From: Kryptolebias marmoratus
Lineage: Eukaryota; Chordata; Actinopteri; Cyprinodontiformes; Rivulidae
Assembly: GCF_001649575.2 (NCBI RefSeq)
Contig: NC_051441.1
Location: 12,317,104-12,381,103, forward strand
DNA: 64,000 nucleotides
Direction of reading: 5' to 3'
Made by a program: the position numbers and the translations under genes. Under the pieces are notes generated by a model, which worked only from the letters and a program-made list of their open reading frames with translations, did no database searches and was not told the DNA's origin. Below, piece after piece: positions 12,279 to 39,238 of the stretch (positions are counted from its first letter, which is position 1; each line of letters opens with the position of its first letter).

Positions 12279-13042
12279 TGTTTCCTGTGGTAAATTTACT
12301 CAAAAGCCACAATGTTTCTAATCAGACTATGTGGGCCAACCTTAGTTTAGCCATCTTTCTGGTAATTATGACCAGTCTCTTTGATTTATTTAAACTTTTG
12401 CTGCCATAAATGGCCTTTGCAATGCTGTTTTATTTTTCAAAGTTGTTAGACAATGTTCCACTTGTTTTTTGTTTGAGAAGTTTTGGTTGTGACTTTACCT
12501 GTAAATTAACTGTACATAAATTACAAAGGTGTTCAAAATGTAAAATTCAATGAGTACCAAAAGACACTTAAACTTACTTAAAATAACAAGCATCATTGTT
12601 TTGAGAAGATGGAAGAGGATTCAGAAAAGAAGTTATACTCAGTTTTTTAAAAATATATTTTATCATAAAGAACATAGGCAAAGGTCTACATACTGTGTTT
12701 AAATGTGATATGAAAACTTTAATGTTTTTTTCCTGAAAATGTATTTTTGAAAACTTGTTGAACACAGTTGTTTGGTTCTGTTTTTTAACAAGTGTATATA
12801 TCAGAAGTGGAATTTGTTGATGAACAGAGAATCAGTCTCATTTTTAAGATGAACGAAACAAACAATTATATGTTAAGATAGAAAAGATTTGGACTTGAGA
12901 TTTTGGACATGTGCAAAAAATGCATAATTATTATTATTTTTTATCTATTTCATACAGATCTTTTTGGTTCATGTATTTCTTTCCTATTTTCATTCCAATT
13001 CAATTTTATTTTTAATAGTATCTAAAAAATGATTTACACACA

Positions 13043-13048
13043 AATAAA
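13043..13048 (+). other. poly(A) signal, probable 3' end of the samd9-like gene
   Basis: AATAAA about 765 nt after the samd9-like stop codon, in an AT-rich 3' UTR. It is the last canonical signal before the sequence changes character near 13.2 kb. Cleavage would fall near 13060-13070. Confidence 0.5.
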
Positions 13049-13852
13049 GCTATTCATTAAAAAACAGCCAGTCTTCTGACTTTTTCAATTGTGAAAGGAT
13101 TACTGTATAATTACTTTAACAGCATAAATTAGGGGACAAATGGGGACATCAATTGAAAGTCTCAAATCAACATTTTCGTACACCTAAAATGAGTGAAGAT
13201 AGGAATTGTGCACTAAATTGATTTTGCTTCTCCAGCACTGGAGAAGAAAATTCTCCAGGCTGGGCTGATAAGACGGTGGTAGCAAGAACTGGAGGACGGT
13301 TCAAGACACTTGAACCTGAGGTGTGTGTGATGTCAGAACAGTGACCAACAGGAGGCAAAAGGCCTGCTATCAACAGAACAAATGCAGTATATTAAGGAAA
13401 TGCCTTATTTAACACATCCAAGTAAAAACATCCATTTTATAAATAATATAAAAATGCACTGAGGCAGCTATGTGAAGGGAAGTGTGTTTTGCAGATGTAG
13501 ACAAGCTGAAGGAACTTCTGGAGTAATCAGAAATGTCATCTCACCAACTGGTCTCAAAACTTAATATTCAGTATATTGAATCTTGAAGAGTACCTTTGAG
13601 TACCTAGAAATTAATAGTAAATTCAATGTTCGTAGTATATCTAGTTTTGTTGGCATTATGCTCTTATTTTTTGTATTTTTTCCACCCTGCAATGACTGTA
13701 TACTTTAACCAAAGTCTTGTTTGCCACATGTACTTTTAGCTTAAAAAATGAAGTCTGGGAACTGTTAGTCAACCTTATTCTGGTACAGTTTACACACAAA
13801 ATGCATTTTTGGCTGTATTATCCTGAGAATGGTACCTGTAACCATATTAAAA

Positions 13853-14041
13853 CAGTAGTGCCCAATCCTGGTCCATGAGGGCCACTATCCTGCATGTTTT
13901 AGATGCTTCTCTGCTTTGACATACCTGGTTTGAATGAATGATTATCAGGCTTCTGCAGAAATTAAAGACCTGCTGAAAAGCAGAGAAACGACTAAAACAT
14001 GCAGGATAGTGACCTTCCAGGACCAGGATTGGGCACCACTG
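13853..14041. mobile_element. hAT-type MITE with 8-bp target duplication
   Basis: A 189-bp palindromic element. Its left end reads CAGTAGTGCCCAATCCTGG and its right end is the near-perfect reverse complement (CCAGGATTGGGCACCACTG). The arms stay complementary well inward through GCATGTTTTAG / CTAAAACATGC. The flanks are TATTAAAA (13845-13852) and TATTAGAA (14042-14049), an 8-bp duplication with one mismatch, as expected for hAT elements. It has no coding capacity. It sits between the samd9-like gene and c17orf75. Confidence 0.85.
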
Positions 14042-14507
14042 TATTAGAAGTTCTAATCTACACTGATTTATCCAGTGAGTCATATTCTCATGCAAACACT
14101 GAAAACGGCTTCTCTGGCAAAAGATGAAAAGTTATATTTTTAGTTTTTGCAACGTAATTAAGATGTTCAGTTCGCATTGTCACGGTATTGCAGGTTATTT
14201 TAATTTCGCAGTTTTGTAAAATCACAACATCGTTTACAGGTAGTAACTTGAGCTTTGAACCCGGAACCTTTGTGAGAAAACCCGATTGAAGTCGGACATA
14301 TTTTAAAGGGTACAAATTAGACATGCGCAGTTGGCACCAAAACGGAAAATAGACGGCGCTCATCATTCAACTGTTTGCGCTTTCAAAATATTATCAATTA
14401 AAAATTCAAACGTTTGCTGTATTTACCACCAACAAAGCTTCGCTACAGAATAAAATACGTCCTTATTTTTGACATTTTTGCCGATTTTGCTTCCTCCGTG
14501 TGACGGC

Positions 14508-17500
14508 ATGAGCATGTTTTCATCCCAAACCTCGTCGTTCCAAGATTCAATCGACGTAGAGGAAAGAGATGACTTTGACAGCGAAGAAATTGCTGGTTAC
14601 AGCCAGAAAATCCAACTGAACTGCTACTACACCATCTATCTTTATCAAGGCACAAGGTATTGATTCATATCACTTCTCCCTTGTTGTCGCAGTTCTCAAT
14701 CTGTTTTTACTGGGCTGTTGTAATTGTGCAAACATTTCTATCATAAGATGTTTTTACTCTGCATTCTCTCTCCCTAAATACAAGGTGGTAATATTTTTTG
14801 GCATGCAATCATTGTTGAGTTCATGATCCTCTGAGTTATTGTGCTGGAGCTGTCTTTTTTGCAGATAAAAGCCTCATTTATGCATGAAAGTTAAACGCAG
14901 GTGATGAGTAAACTGTTGATTGTCTTAGATCTGAGTCCTCTGGGGAAAATGGGGCATGGAGCCAGAGACGTGCAGACTCCACAACCAGTCAGGATGACTT
15001 TAGGTAACACAGGAGCCATCCGCTTTACCTTCTTCTTGCTTTCAGTGGTCGTTTCTCTTTGGCTTTTTTTTTGGTTTGTTTTGCATCAGTGTGTCCACGG
15101 GCTGCCTCAGGGAAATCCATCAACATGGAATCAGTGCTGTCGTCACGCGTGGTTTTGTTTTGGTTGATCTTTGGTTGAAGTTACATTGCTCTCAGCTTCC
15201 TGTCTATCTGAATAGTGAATGCAACCGTTGAATTTCTGAGCACAGTGTTGTGTTTCTCACCTGGACACAGTTACAGATCAGTGACTCAGTTGTTTGGTGT
15301 GTTTTTCGGTGCTTGGCTACCAGTCATCCGCTTCCTCCATCTCTTCTCCATTGACTTGAGTGGCTTTCAGGCTCGTTGTCACCTTTCACAGGCTGCTTGA
15401 GCTCGTACTGACCGTGTGCTTCACCCGCAGCTTGACACTGATCGACAGCAGCCTGCCGTCAGAGGCAGAACCGGAGCTGCGGACCTACATTTCGAGGAGG
15501 CTGAGCAAAGGAGCCTTGCTTGGAGGCATGGGAAACATCGCCACCGTGGACCTCAGGTACTGTTTTTCAAACTTCCAGACAGCGTTTGAAAGCAAAGACG
15601 TCGAGTCGACATATCTTGGTCTGTTTTACACTGAGCCATGGTGGATTATTTCCAAGTCATTTAAAAGGTTTAGCAGGAAACAACAACTCAGAGTTCAAGG
15701 GAACATTTGTCTCTTCTTTGCAGTATTCCAGAGCAGGCAGTCGGCTGCTATTGCTGTCTCGTGGAGCAGGAAAGGTCTCCTGAACAACCGGACGCTGATG
15801 GAAATGGATATGTCATCTGCTTCATGGGGGGGTCTGAAAAAGGACTCAACTTATATCCTTTTGTGGAAGCAAACAAAGTCACAACCAGTGTTATACATGT
15901 AACTGGTTGAAATACTTTTTATTGCATCATCGTTTTTCCTCTTTCATTAAAAAAAACCAAACCAACACGAGGCCATTTTGTTTTTAATTCTTTGACCAAA
16001 GCCACGTTTAGATTAGAACTCGACAAATACGTCCAAGGCTTGCACAGCAGCCTCCAAACACCAGAGGTACGAGGACCCCAAAAACACGGCTTCATATGTC
16101 TTCGTTGTTTTACTTCTGCGTGTAAAGGTCTCACTGTGTGTTTTTGTAGCTGCAGAACCTCGAGACAGAAGTGCGCCCCTATCTGAGCCGGTGGTTCGAG
16201 GAGTCCGTGATGCACATTCATCGAGTGGTGCAGCTGGTTCAGAGCAACATCAGCTTCCTGCTGCACGCCGTGAGTCCTCTCGTGCCGTCAGAGTAGAACG
16301 ATTTAAGCTCCAAATAAAGGGTTACACAGCCACACATGTTAATTATTTTTAGTGAGTTTGCTTTTATTTATTTTTTGAAGTCAGCACCATATTGCAGAAA
16401 TGTTGTGGCAGGGAGATGTTTCCCTTCATGTTGCATCGTTAACAACCCTCTCATTCATGTTTGATCTGGGGTTTCTGACCCTGCGGATGTTCTCAGTGTG
16501 TATAAACCAGACTTTTAGAGCAGGGGTCATGTTGAAATATGAAGGAGCTGTTTTGTGCTGGAACATATAAAGTGTTCTGGATGGCAGTATTTGAACCTAC
16601 AAAATTGATATAAACTCATTAACGGTTGTGCATTCCTTCAAGGAATGCATATCACCCGCCACCTTTCACGCTCGAGATTTAAACTCAAATCTTCTTATGC
16701 TGGGAAATCAGACTTATAGCTGTTTCGGTGAAACCTTGTATATGACGTTAAGCACAGTTTAATGTGAGATCTTGCAAGATGTGCTAGAGTGTGTCGATAA
16801 TGACTCTCAGCTACTACCACCTTTAAAATTTGTAAAACTGAGTTATAGTCATTTTTGTGGCGGCTATGTTAAATTGTCCGACCTCAAAATGTTAATCAGT
16901 TGCAGATGTACAATCAGTGTTTACTTTTTGAGAGTAGAACTAAATCCAACCCAGTGGTTCTTGAGATATTTTGCTAACAGACATATGGTGTTGATTTGAG
17001 CAGTTATTTTTAGTAACGCTGAAGTGTAAGGTGTAGTGCTCAGAGCATGCGTTGGGAATGACTCACCTACTGCAACAATAAAATTTAGCTCAATATCTGT
17101 GAAACTGGCAGAGCTGTAGCCATTTTTGTGTTGACTAAGGTCACTTAGCTGTGGCGGCCATCTTGAATTGGGTTGACTCCAAAAGTTAATCAGATGTAGA
17201 TGTACATTCATGATTACTTTCTGAGAATTTCATTCAAATCTATTTTGTTTTTCCCATGTGAAGATTACTCTAAATTCTTTTAATCTTTTAAGAATATTCT
17301 GTATGATTAATCTTTAACTCCAAATTTAGTGATGTGGGAAAAAACTGCACAGCTCCTCATTTATCTTTAGGAAACTCAAAACCCCCTTCAAGGAGTCTTT
17401 CTTTTAAAGACAGTTTTTCAGGTCATAGTGTCCCTCAAACTTAAACAGACTCATCTTTTCTCTTTAAATGCAGCTCTTGACAGGAAAAGTGTTACTGTGG

Positions 17501-18394
17501 ATACTCTGCGAACTGCTCCTTTAAATCCGCATTTTCTATATTTGCTAAAAAGTTTCATTTGGTTCAGTTTTTGTGCAAAAAAACAATTCTGTGTGAACTT
17601 CCTTCGTACAGGCTCTGAGTCACACACATGTGGAAGTCATCAATTCAGACGAGAGGACAAAGGCTGACGTGTCCAGGTGAGTTGCGTGACAAGCCTCGCA
17701 TAACACTTCCACGCATGTGAACACCTGGACTACTAATACGTGTGTGGGTGTGTGTCAGGTTCATCAAAGCAGCCAGTCTGCAGGGTCTGTCCCAGCAGGA
17801 CACCACGTCGGCCTCTCTGTGTAAAGCCATCTCAGAGGACACTCAGTCTGACCTGCTCATCGACTGCTCCACCAGCCCACCCACGCTCACAAACACCCGT
17901 AGGTCAAACACCCGACTGTCGTCTGAGAGCTTATTCATGGTTTCTACACCTGCAGGGTTATAATGGATCGATATCGTTTTGAGTCTAATAAAGACGCTGT
18001 GTTCCCCTCAGTCAGTAACAGATTCTGCGACGGCTGGATTCAGGCGTTTCTAAATGCCGCCGAGCGCTGCAATCCCTTCCTGCTCCGGCAGATCCTGGAG
18101 AACTTCAAACTTAAGGTGAGGGATATGCACGGATGGAAGTCGAAGTGGCACTTCTTTTTTTTATTTATTGTTTTGGTTCTGCAGGCCATCCAGGACATGA
18201 ACGGCTTGAAGCGCTTCGTGCGGCAGGCCGAGATGAGCCACTACGCCCTGTTTCGCTGCACCCAGTTCCTGCAGAGCTGCGGCAACGGCGACGTGCTGCT
18301 GCAGAACGCCCGGGCGGAGCACAGCGACCTGCCCGAGGCCTGCAGCATCATCAGCGTCCTGGAGGAGTTCCTCAGCGAACAGAGTCAGGCCTGA
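14508..18394 (+). CDS. c17orf75: C17orf75 / NJMU-R1 orthologue (WDR11-complex subunit)
   Basis: Nine coding exons: 14508-14656, 15431-15556, 15724-15852, 16006-16066, 16150-16269, 17612-17676, 17759-17898, 18012-18115 and 18185-18394. Together they give 367 residues in one frame; the human protein is about 396. Matches to human include LPSE-EPELR, GCYCCLVE, GGSEKGL, FRLELDKY-QGL, SNRFC-GW-QAFLNAAE, LENFKLKAIQDMNGLKRF and RQAEMSHYALF. Human C17orf75 acts with WDR11 and FAM91A1 in capturing endosome-derived vesicles at the trans-Golgi. The start is the first in-frame ATG; MSMFSS is weakly conserved. A short acidic stretch present in human between exons 1 and 2 is missing here or lies in an unseen exon. 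The intron 15853-16005 is AT-AC type. Confidence 0.93.
15853..16005 (+). other. c17orf75: U12-type AT-AC intron in c17orf75
   Basis: This 153-bp intron starts ATATCCTTTT, which is the U12 5' splice consensus. It ends CCAC with a branch-like TTCTTTGAC about 10 nt before the 3' end. No GT or AG pair at this junction keeps the frame. With AT-AC the codons join as AAC TT|G TTT AGA (N-L-F-R), matching the conserved GL-LFRLELDKY of the human protein. It must be spliced by the minor spliceosome if the model is right. Confidence 0.85.
16770..17245 (-). repeat. dispersed repeat family A, two-unit copy (reverse)
   Basis: Two related units spaced about 270 bp apart sit in a c17orf75 intron (16270-17611). 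Each unit reads, in reverse, the string GGCGGC(C/T)AT...TTAATCAG-TG(C/T)AGATGTACA...CT(T/G)AGA. The same sequence recurs forward at 47760-48330, 58726-58915 and in part at 45930-46010. No terminal inverted repeats or transposase were seen. A reading frame in this copy (MNVHLHLIN-FWSQ) resembles one in the 47.8-kb copy but is probably a by-product of DNA similarity. Confidence 0.7.
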
Positions 18395-19500
18395 CTCGCT
18401 CACACTCACACGCACATAAAGCAACACTACGTATGACCTAAAGCTTCAGATTGTCTGATTTAAAAACAGACAAAAGGCAAGGGATCAGTTTAGAAAATCA
18501 ACAGCTACATGCATGAAATAAATTCAGCTATAAACCATAATTACCACAGGATGGTGCTTAAAGTGATTATGTTCTGTGACACTCTGTACAAATGTCTTTT
18601 TTTTGTATTAATTTGTTTTGTTAATGCCACTACACTGAAAACAGTAAGAAATGTGTTTAGTTAATAGGTGAGGGTGTAAAACGAGGCATAGCAATGAAGG
18701 TAAACAATAGCTTCACACTTTTGTGTTTAAAGCATGTATATAAAGATTTAACAAACCAAATATTTATAGTGTTGCTGACAAAGAAGTGACTCCAAATAGA
18801 GCTTATACTGATTGCTTATTTAATGTACAGATCAGGCTTTAATCTTTTTCTGCATGTTATTTAATTATTGATTTTTCTTTAGAGAAGAATGTACAAATCA
18901 CTTTTATGCATCGCTTGTTACATAGGCCCCGTTTTGGATTAATCTCAGCCTGAAATCTGCATTAATATCTTTATGTTGTAAAATGTCTTCATCAGATTAG
19001 ATTTAATGTCTGTTTGTGAATATTTACACTATGTAGTTTATCTGCTATTTCTTTAAGTATGGAATGAATTACTGAATACATTAAACTAGCTAAGTGTAAT
19101 TTCTTTCTGTATTTTTAGATTTTTTTTCATCTGATCATTCCCATTAAATTAAATCCAAAGTACGTAACTGAGCAAAACAGATGTTTTAAGCTGTGAACCA
19201 GATGTGTAAATAAGTTGTTTCGTTGTAAAGTATAAATTGATCAGTGTGTGAATACTTTCAGGTTCTCTGCAGCTATAAATAATTCTGTGATTCTCTGTGA
19301 AGGAGTTAAAATAAACACATGAAACCCTCATCGCATGGTTGTGCATCTCTTTAAGCCCATAAAAACATTGACAAGATAAACATATTTACATTAAAAAAAC
19401 AAAACAAAGCAGATTTTAGGGAGTGGTGTAGTCATCTGCACAAGGAATAAATGTAAAATGAAACAATTAATTTATATTGCTGACATCCTTGAACTTTTCT
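18395..19500. other. convergent 3' region between c17orf75 and the PH gene
   Basis: AT-rich 3' UTR and intergenic sequence between two converging genes. AATAAA at about 19309-19314 is the likely c17orf75 poly(A) signal. No open frame or repeat is recognised. Confidence 0.5.
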
Positions 19501-22156
19501 TCATATTTTCCAGTAGGTTTCTTCTTGGTTCTGCTCATCTAAAACCAAACAAAAAGCTGAGAATAAGTATTTACAGCTGCTGCGCCAACACATTTAGACA
19601 CAAACAAGTTAAACGATACCTTGACAGTGATCGTAACTCCTCTGAATACAGCTTGGCACGTCGTAGATGCAGTCTGTAGGGTTGGGTTTGGGCAAAACGT
19701 GTCCAAAAATAAAATAAAGAGAAAATTGTTTATTATTTATGACACAAAATAAGCCACAGTTTTGGATCTTCTGTCACCTTGAGGTTCAGCAGAAGTCCTG
19801 TAAGACTGAGGGAAGTCGTACACGACATCCTGCATCTCAGGTAAACGGGCGTCACACGGGCCTAAAAGCACAATACACCACTTTAGACGTCAACATGTTG
19901 TGTTACAGAGTCAGAGCTGTTTAAAGTAGATTTATATACTTCTTCTGGAAGGTAAGACATCATAGAGGTTCTCTTGTTTGTCTCTGTAGCTCCACTCACT
20001 GGACTGAGGATCGGTGACTATAGGATCTGAAAAGGAGGTTTTTAGAGATCAAACAAATTCTCAACATGAATGTGGTCGTCGTGAATTGTTACCGTTGGGA
20101 TTTCTGGAGTTTAGGGGCCGTTGTATGTTCTGGTAGATGTCCTCCTCGCTGTGTCGCTCCTCAGGCGGACAGGCGGGCGAGGTCATGTCCTCCGCCTCGG
20201 CGTAGATGTTCTCCGAGGAGGAGTAGGTGGAGAGAGGCCGGGCGGGCGCCACCTCCATCACGCTGTCGCTGTTCAGCCTCTCTCGCTGATCGTACTCCTC
20301 AAACCTGAGGGGCAGAGAGAGAGACGTGGAGAGGAGAGGTTGGTGTCCATCTGCGAGGAGGAAGGAGAAAAATCCGTCAAAACGTGGCTTACTCTGTGAC
20401 TTTGGCATCAAAATGACCGGAGGAGGACAGCTGCATGGCCTGCCAGAGGTGTCCAATCCAGTCTTTTCTGAGATCTGCCGTCTCTGCAGCCTACACACAC
20501 ACACACACACAGCGGTAACAGTGTTGGTTAGGGTTAGGCTGCAGATCCACAGACGTCAGCTCACAGATGAACGCTCAGCGGCGACTCACCAGCATTTTCC
20601 TCTTCCCGTTTGTCATGACGATTTCAAACAGGAAGGGCTTCCTGTCCGTTTTCTGGATCTCCCGCACCGACTGCACCTGCTCCGACAGGGGCACAGTCAC
20701 GAGCTTCAACAGATCCGTCTCATCAGGTTCAAAAAACCAAAACAGATGCACCAACAGCAGAGGAAGTATAACCACACCGAGGTTCCAGCTACAGAGAGTA
20801 AAGTTGGTGCATGCACAGCTTTACTTCACTAAATGAACCCATGAAAGTGTGCAAAAGGTTCAGGAGACGGATTCTGCTCTCCTGCTGTAAGAACGACGGA
20901 CCTGAGGCGCAGCAACACGAGTCGAGGTGGAAAATAAAACCAGGTTTCCAAAAAACAAACATTTTACAAAAGAATACTAAAAAACCACATGGAACAAAAA
21001 GTAAAACGATAAAAGCAAAACTTCAGTGTTGCATTGTGTTATATTTTCAGAAATGTTTCTGCGTCAACACTTCAAGTTCAAGACATTTCTGTGCCGTTTT
21101 ACATGTTTGTTTTTTTTTTGTTTCTAAATCCAGTAATTTTTTACCATAAGATCACAACATAAAGGCATCTAAAAATCAATTTTTCAAACTTTTTAACTTT
21201 CAACCCACCAAATGAAAGCTGTGAGGGTTAAACAGGATCAGTGTTTTCCTCTCGTTGTAGCAGTTAAAGCTAAATCTGCTCAGTTAAAGCTAAATCTGCT
21301 CCTGGTAATCATTTATAAAGTTAACACCTCACCCACTACACTGGGAACCACTGGCTTAAGAGTTTTAGTGAAAAAAAATAAACATTCTCAGGCAAAATAA
21401 TCAGGATTATTAGCAGCTAACAAAATCCCGAAACAACCAGAACCCACAGACGCGCGCCTGTGCATAATCCAAGCATGAATGAAATAAAAATGTAAAATAT
21501 TTGCAGAAAACGTTTATAGCACTTTGTCTAAAGCACAATGCTGTTTACTTCACACAACAAATCATTGGCAAAATACGAGAAGTGAAAAAAGGTGCAAGGA
21601 AGTCCCAAATTTAGTGCTCAATAATGTGATTTGTTTTTTTTCCTCTTTAGTCAAATAAACGTGACTCAGAAGAGACCTGAAGGTGTGCCAGCAAATTATC
21701 ATAACAAGGGTACTGCTTAGAGGATTTGTTTTTAATCTCAGCTTCATCATAAATGCAAGAAAGTGAAAGTAAACAGCAACAAAAATTAAATAGAAGAGAA
21801 TAAATAACAACAAAGAGCGGACGACTCACTCTGTAGATGTAGTAGTATCCTCTCAGGTGAGACTGCGAACAAGAGCAGGTTAGTGTATCAGTAAGAGTCA
21901 ATAAGAGGTTCATTAACGGGTCGTCTGAGGCACTCACAGCGCTGCCGTTCTTCTTCGTGTAGAAGAACAAGGTGGTGTTTTGAAGCCTGAACCAATAGGT
22001 GACCCATCTTATTTTCTGTCAGAACAAAGAGCAACCTGTTCAAACACCAGCTCACAGCACAGAGATGGGCAGAAAAATAAAATAGTAACTTACCAAAGTG
22101 TCTTTTCTTTTCTGTAAAAAGCCCTCGAACTGTATCTTGGTTCCATCCACAGACAT
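19501..22156 (-). CDS. PH-domain adaptor-like protein with tyrosine-motif tail, unnamed
   Basis: Ten coding exons run from ATG at 22156 to TGA at 19501: 22156-22094, 22015-21938, 21862-21830, 20676-20590, 20490-20393, 20304-20093, 20026-19940, 19861-19778, 19673-19620 and 19538-19501. They give 277 residues. Residues 8-115 form a PH domain (FEGFLQKRK; WVTYWFRLQNTTLFFY; PFLFEIVMTNGKRKML; DWIGHLWQAMQ). The tail has regularly spaced tyrosine motifs: ENIYAEAED, EDIYQNI, ENLYDVLPS, VVYDFPQ, CIYDVPS, RSYDH and ETYW. YDVP and YDFP resemble YxxP docking sites for Crk-type SH2 domains. I infer a membrane-recruited scaffold for kinase signalling, perhaps in leukocytes. STAP-like at the PH start, but with no SH2 or SH3. 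Family name unknown to me. Confidence 0.8.
20491..20510. repeat. (CA)n microsatellite
   Basis: Ten CA dinucleotides abut the acceptor of the PH gene's fifth coding exon. On the minus strand the repeat is a (TG)n tract directly upstream of the AG. Confidence 0.9.
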
Positions 22157-22481
22157 GTTAGCCCTCGGCAGACGGTAAGTTCACACTGTGGCTGGCAGGT
22201 TTTCTGTTTTCACTCCATCTACCTGGTCGTCTGGCGCCACTTCCTCCTTGCACGGGCTGAGCTCAGGGCTGCGAGGTTTCATTGCTTACTCACTTCTCTA
22301 TTTGCCTCCCACTGAAGCCCCACTTAGTGACAACAAGAGCAGATCTGCTCGAACCCTCACCCAATCATGGTTGCAGCTCCGAGGGGACTTTCACACACTT
22401 TTTCTGGTAAAAAAAAAAATCTGCCGTGATCTCACCAAAAACACACACACACGAACGCAGCCGTGCCCGGTAATACAGTCC
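22157..22481 (-). promoter_or_regulatory. short interval between rhot1 3' end and PH gene start
   Basis: Only about 325 bp separate the rhot1 poly(A) signal (22482-22487) from the PH gene's ATG on the same strand, so the PH promoter and 5' UTR must lie here or overlap the rhot1 3' UTR. I see no clear TATA box. Contains a (CA)n run near 22441-22452 and an A tract at 22408-22419. Confidence 0.4.
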
Positions 22482-22487
22482 TTTATT
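22482..22487 (-). other. rhot1: poly(A) signal, probable 3' end of rhot1
   Basis: TTTATT on + is AATAAA on -, about 810 nt beyond the rhot1 stop codon at 23298. The intervening 3' UTR has no conserved frame. Confidence 0.5.
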
Positions 22488-23297
22488 GTAAATGCTGGAA
22501 AAGAATATGGTGAAGAAACACTTTGATAGTTTTTTTTTTTTCAAAAGTGGGAGAGATGTCCTGCGCGTGGTTTGGTCGTTCAAAACTTAATGAAAGCTTA
22601 ATTTGAAGAAAAAGAACAAAAAAAAAAGCTGTCATAAATGATGAGCTATGAAGACAGCTTTGATAATACTGAATACAAAACAGACTTGTTAATAAATTAA
22701 CACACACAAAACAAAAAAAAACAACAATAAAACAAGTACATGACGTCCATCCTGGTGATGGAGGTGGCACCGTTTGTCCTCAAAGCTCCTGTCGATGATG
22801 GTTTTTGGCTTGTGACGCTGCTCCTACACTTCCTAAATGCACACGTATGTAATATGCTGCGTATACAACAACTACACACCGATTCAAGTCCCTTTGTGAT
22901 GCTTGCGTTTGGCTGCTTCTCTTCTGTCTCCAAATATCTAACTAAACGAAGACCTGAGGAGAAAACGGAAAAATAAAATAAACAGGACCGGATCGGGTCA
23001 CTTAATCCAGAGACTAATGCTACTCTCTAATCTCATCAAGACTAAACCAAAAGACATACAGGATGTATTTAAAAACAGGGAGAGACTGACAAGTTTCCTT
23101 TGCTCACAAAATACTCAGAAAGCCCACGCTCTCATATAAAACGTTTGTTTCTTGATCGAGTTGAGAGCAAAAGGGTGGAGTTTGGAGGCGACGAGCTGGG
23201 TTGGTCGGTCGGGCAGTCGGTTTTTTTCTTTTTAAAAGTCTTTCAGGTGGAAAGAGAAAAGGAGAGAGGAGGAAGTAACCGTCTTCATGCTGCCCGA

Positions 23298-39238
<15,941 letters not shown>

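Noticed and set aside
20061..20510. Minus-strand 149-codon frame taken as one exon
   Set aside because: It fuses two real exons of the PH gene through the intron between 20305 and 20392. The N-terminal part is intronic and in the wrong frame.
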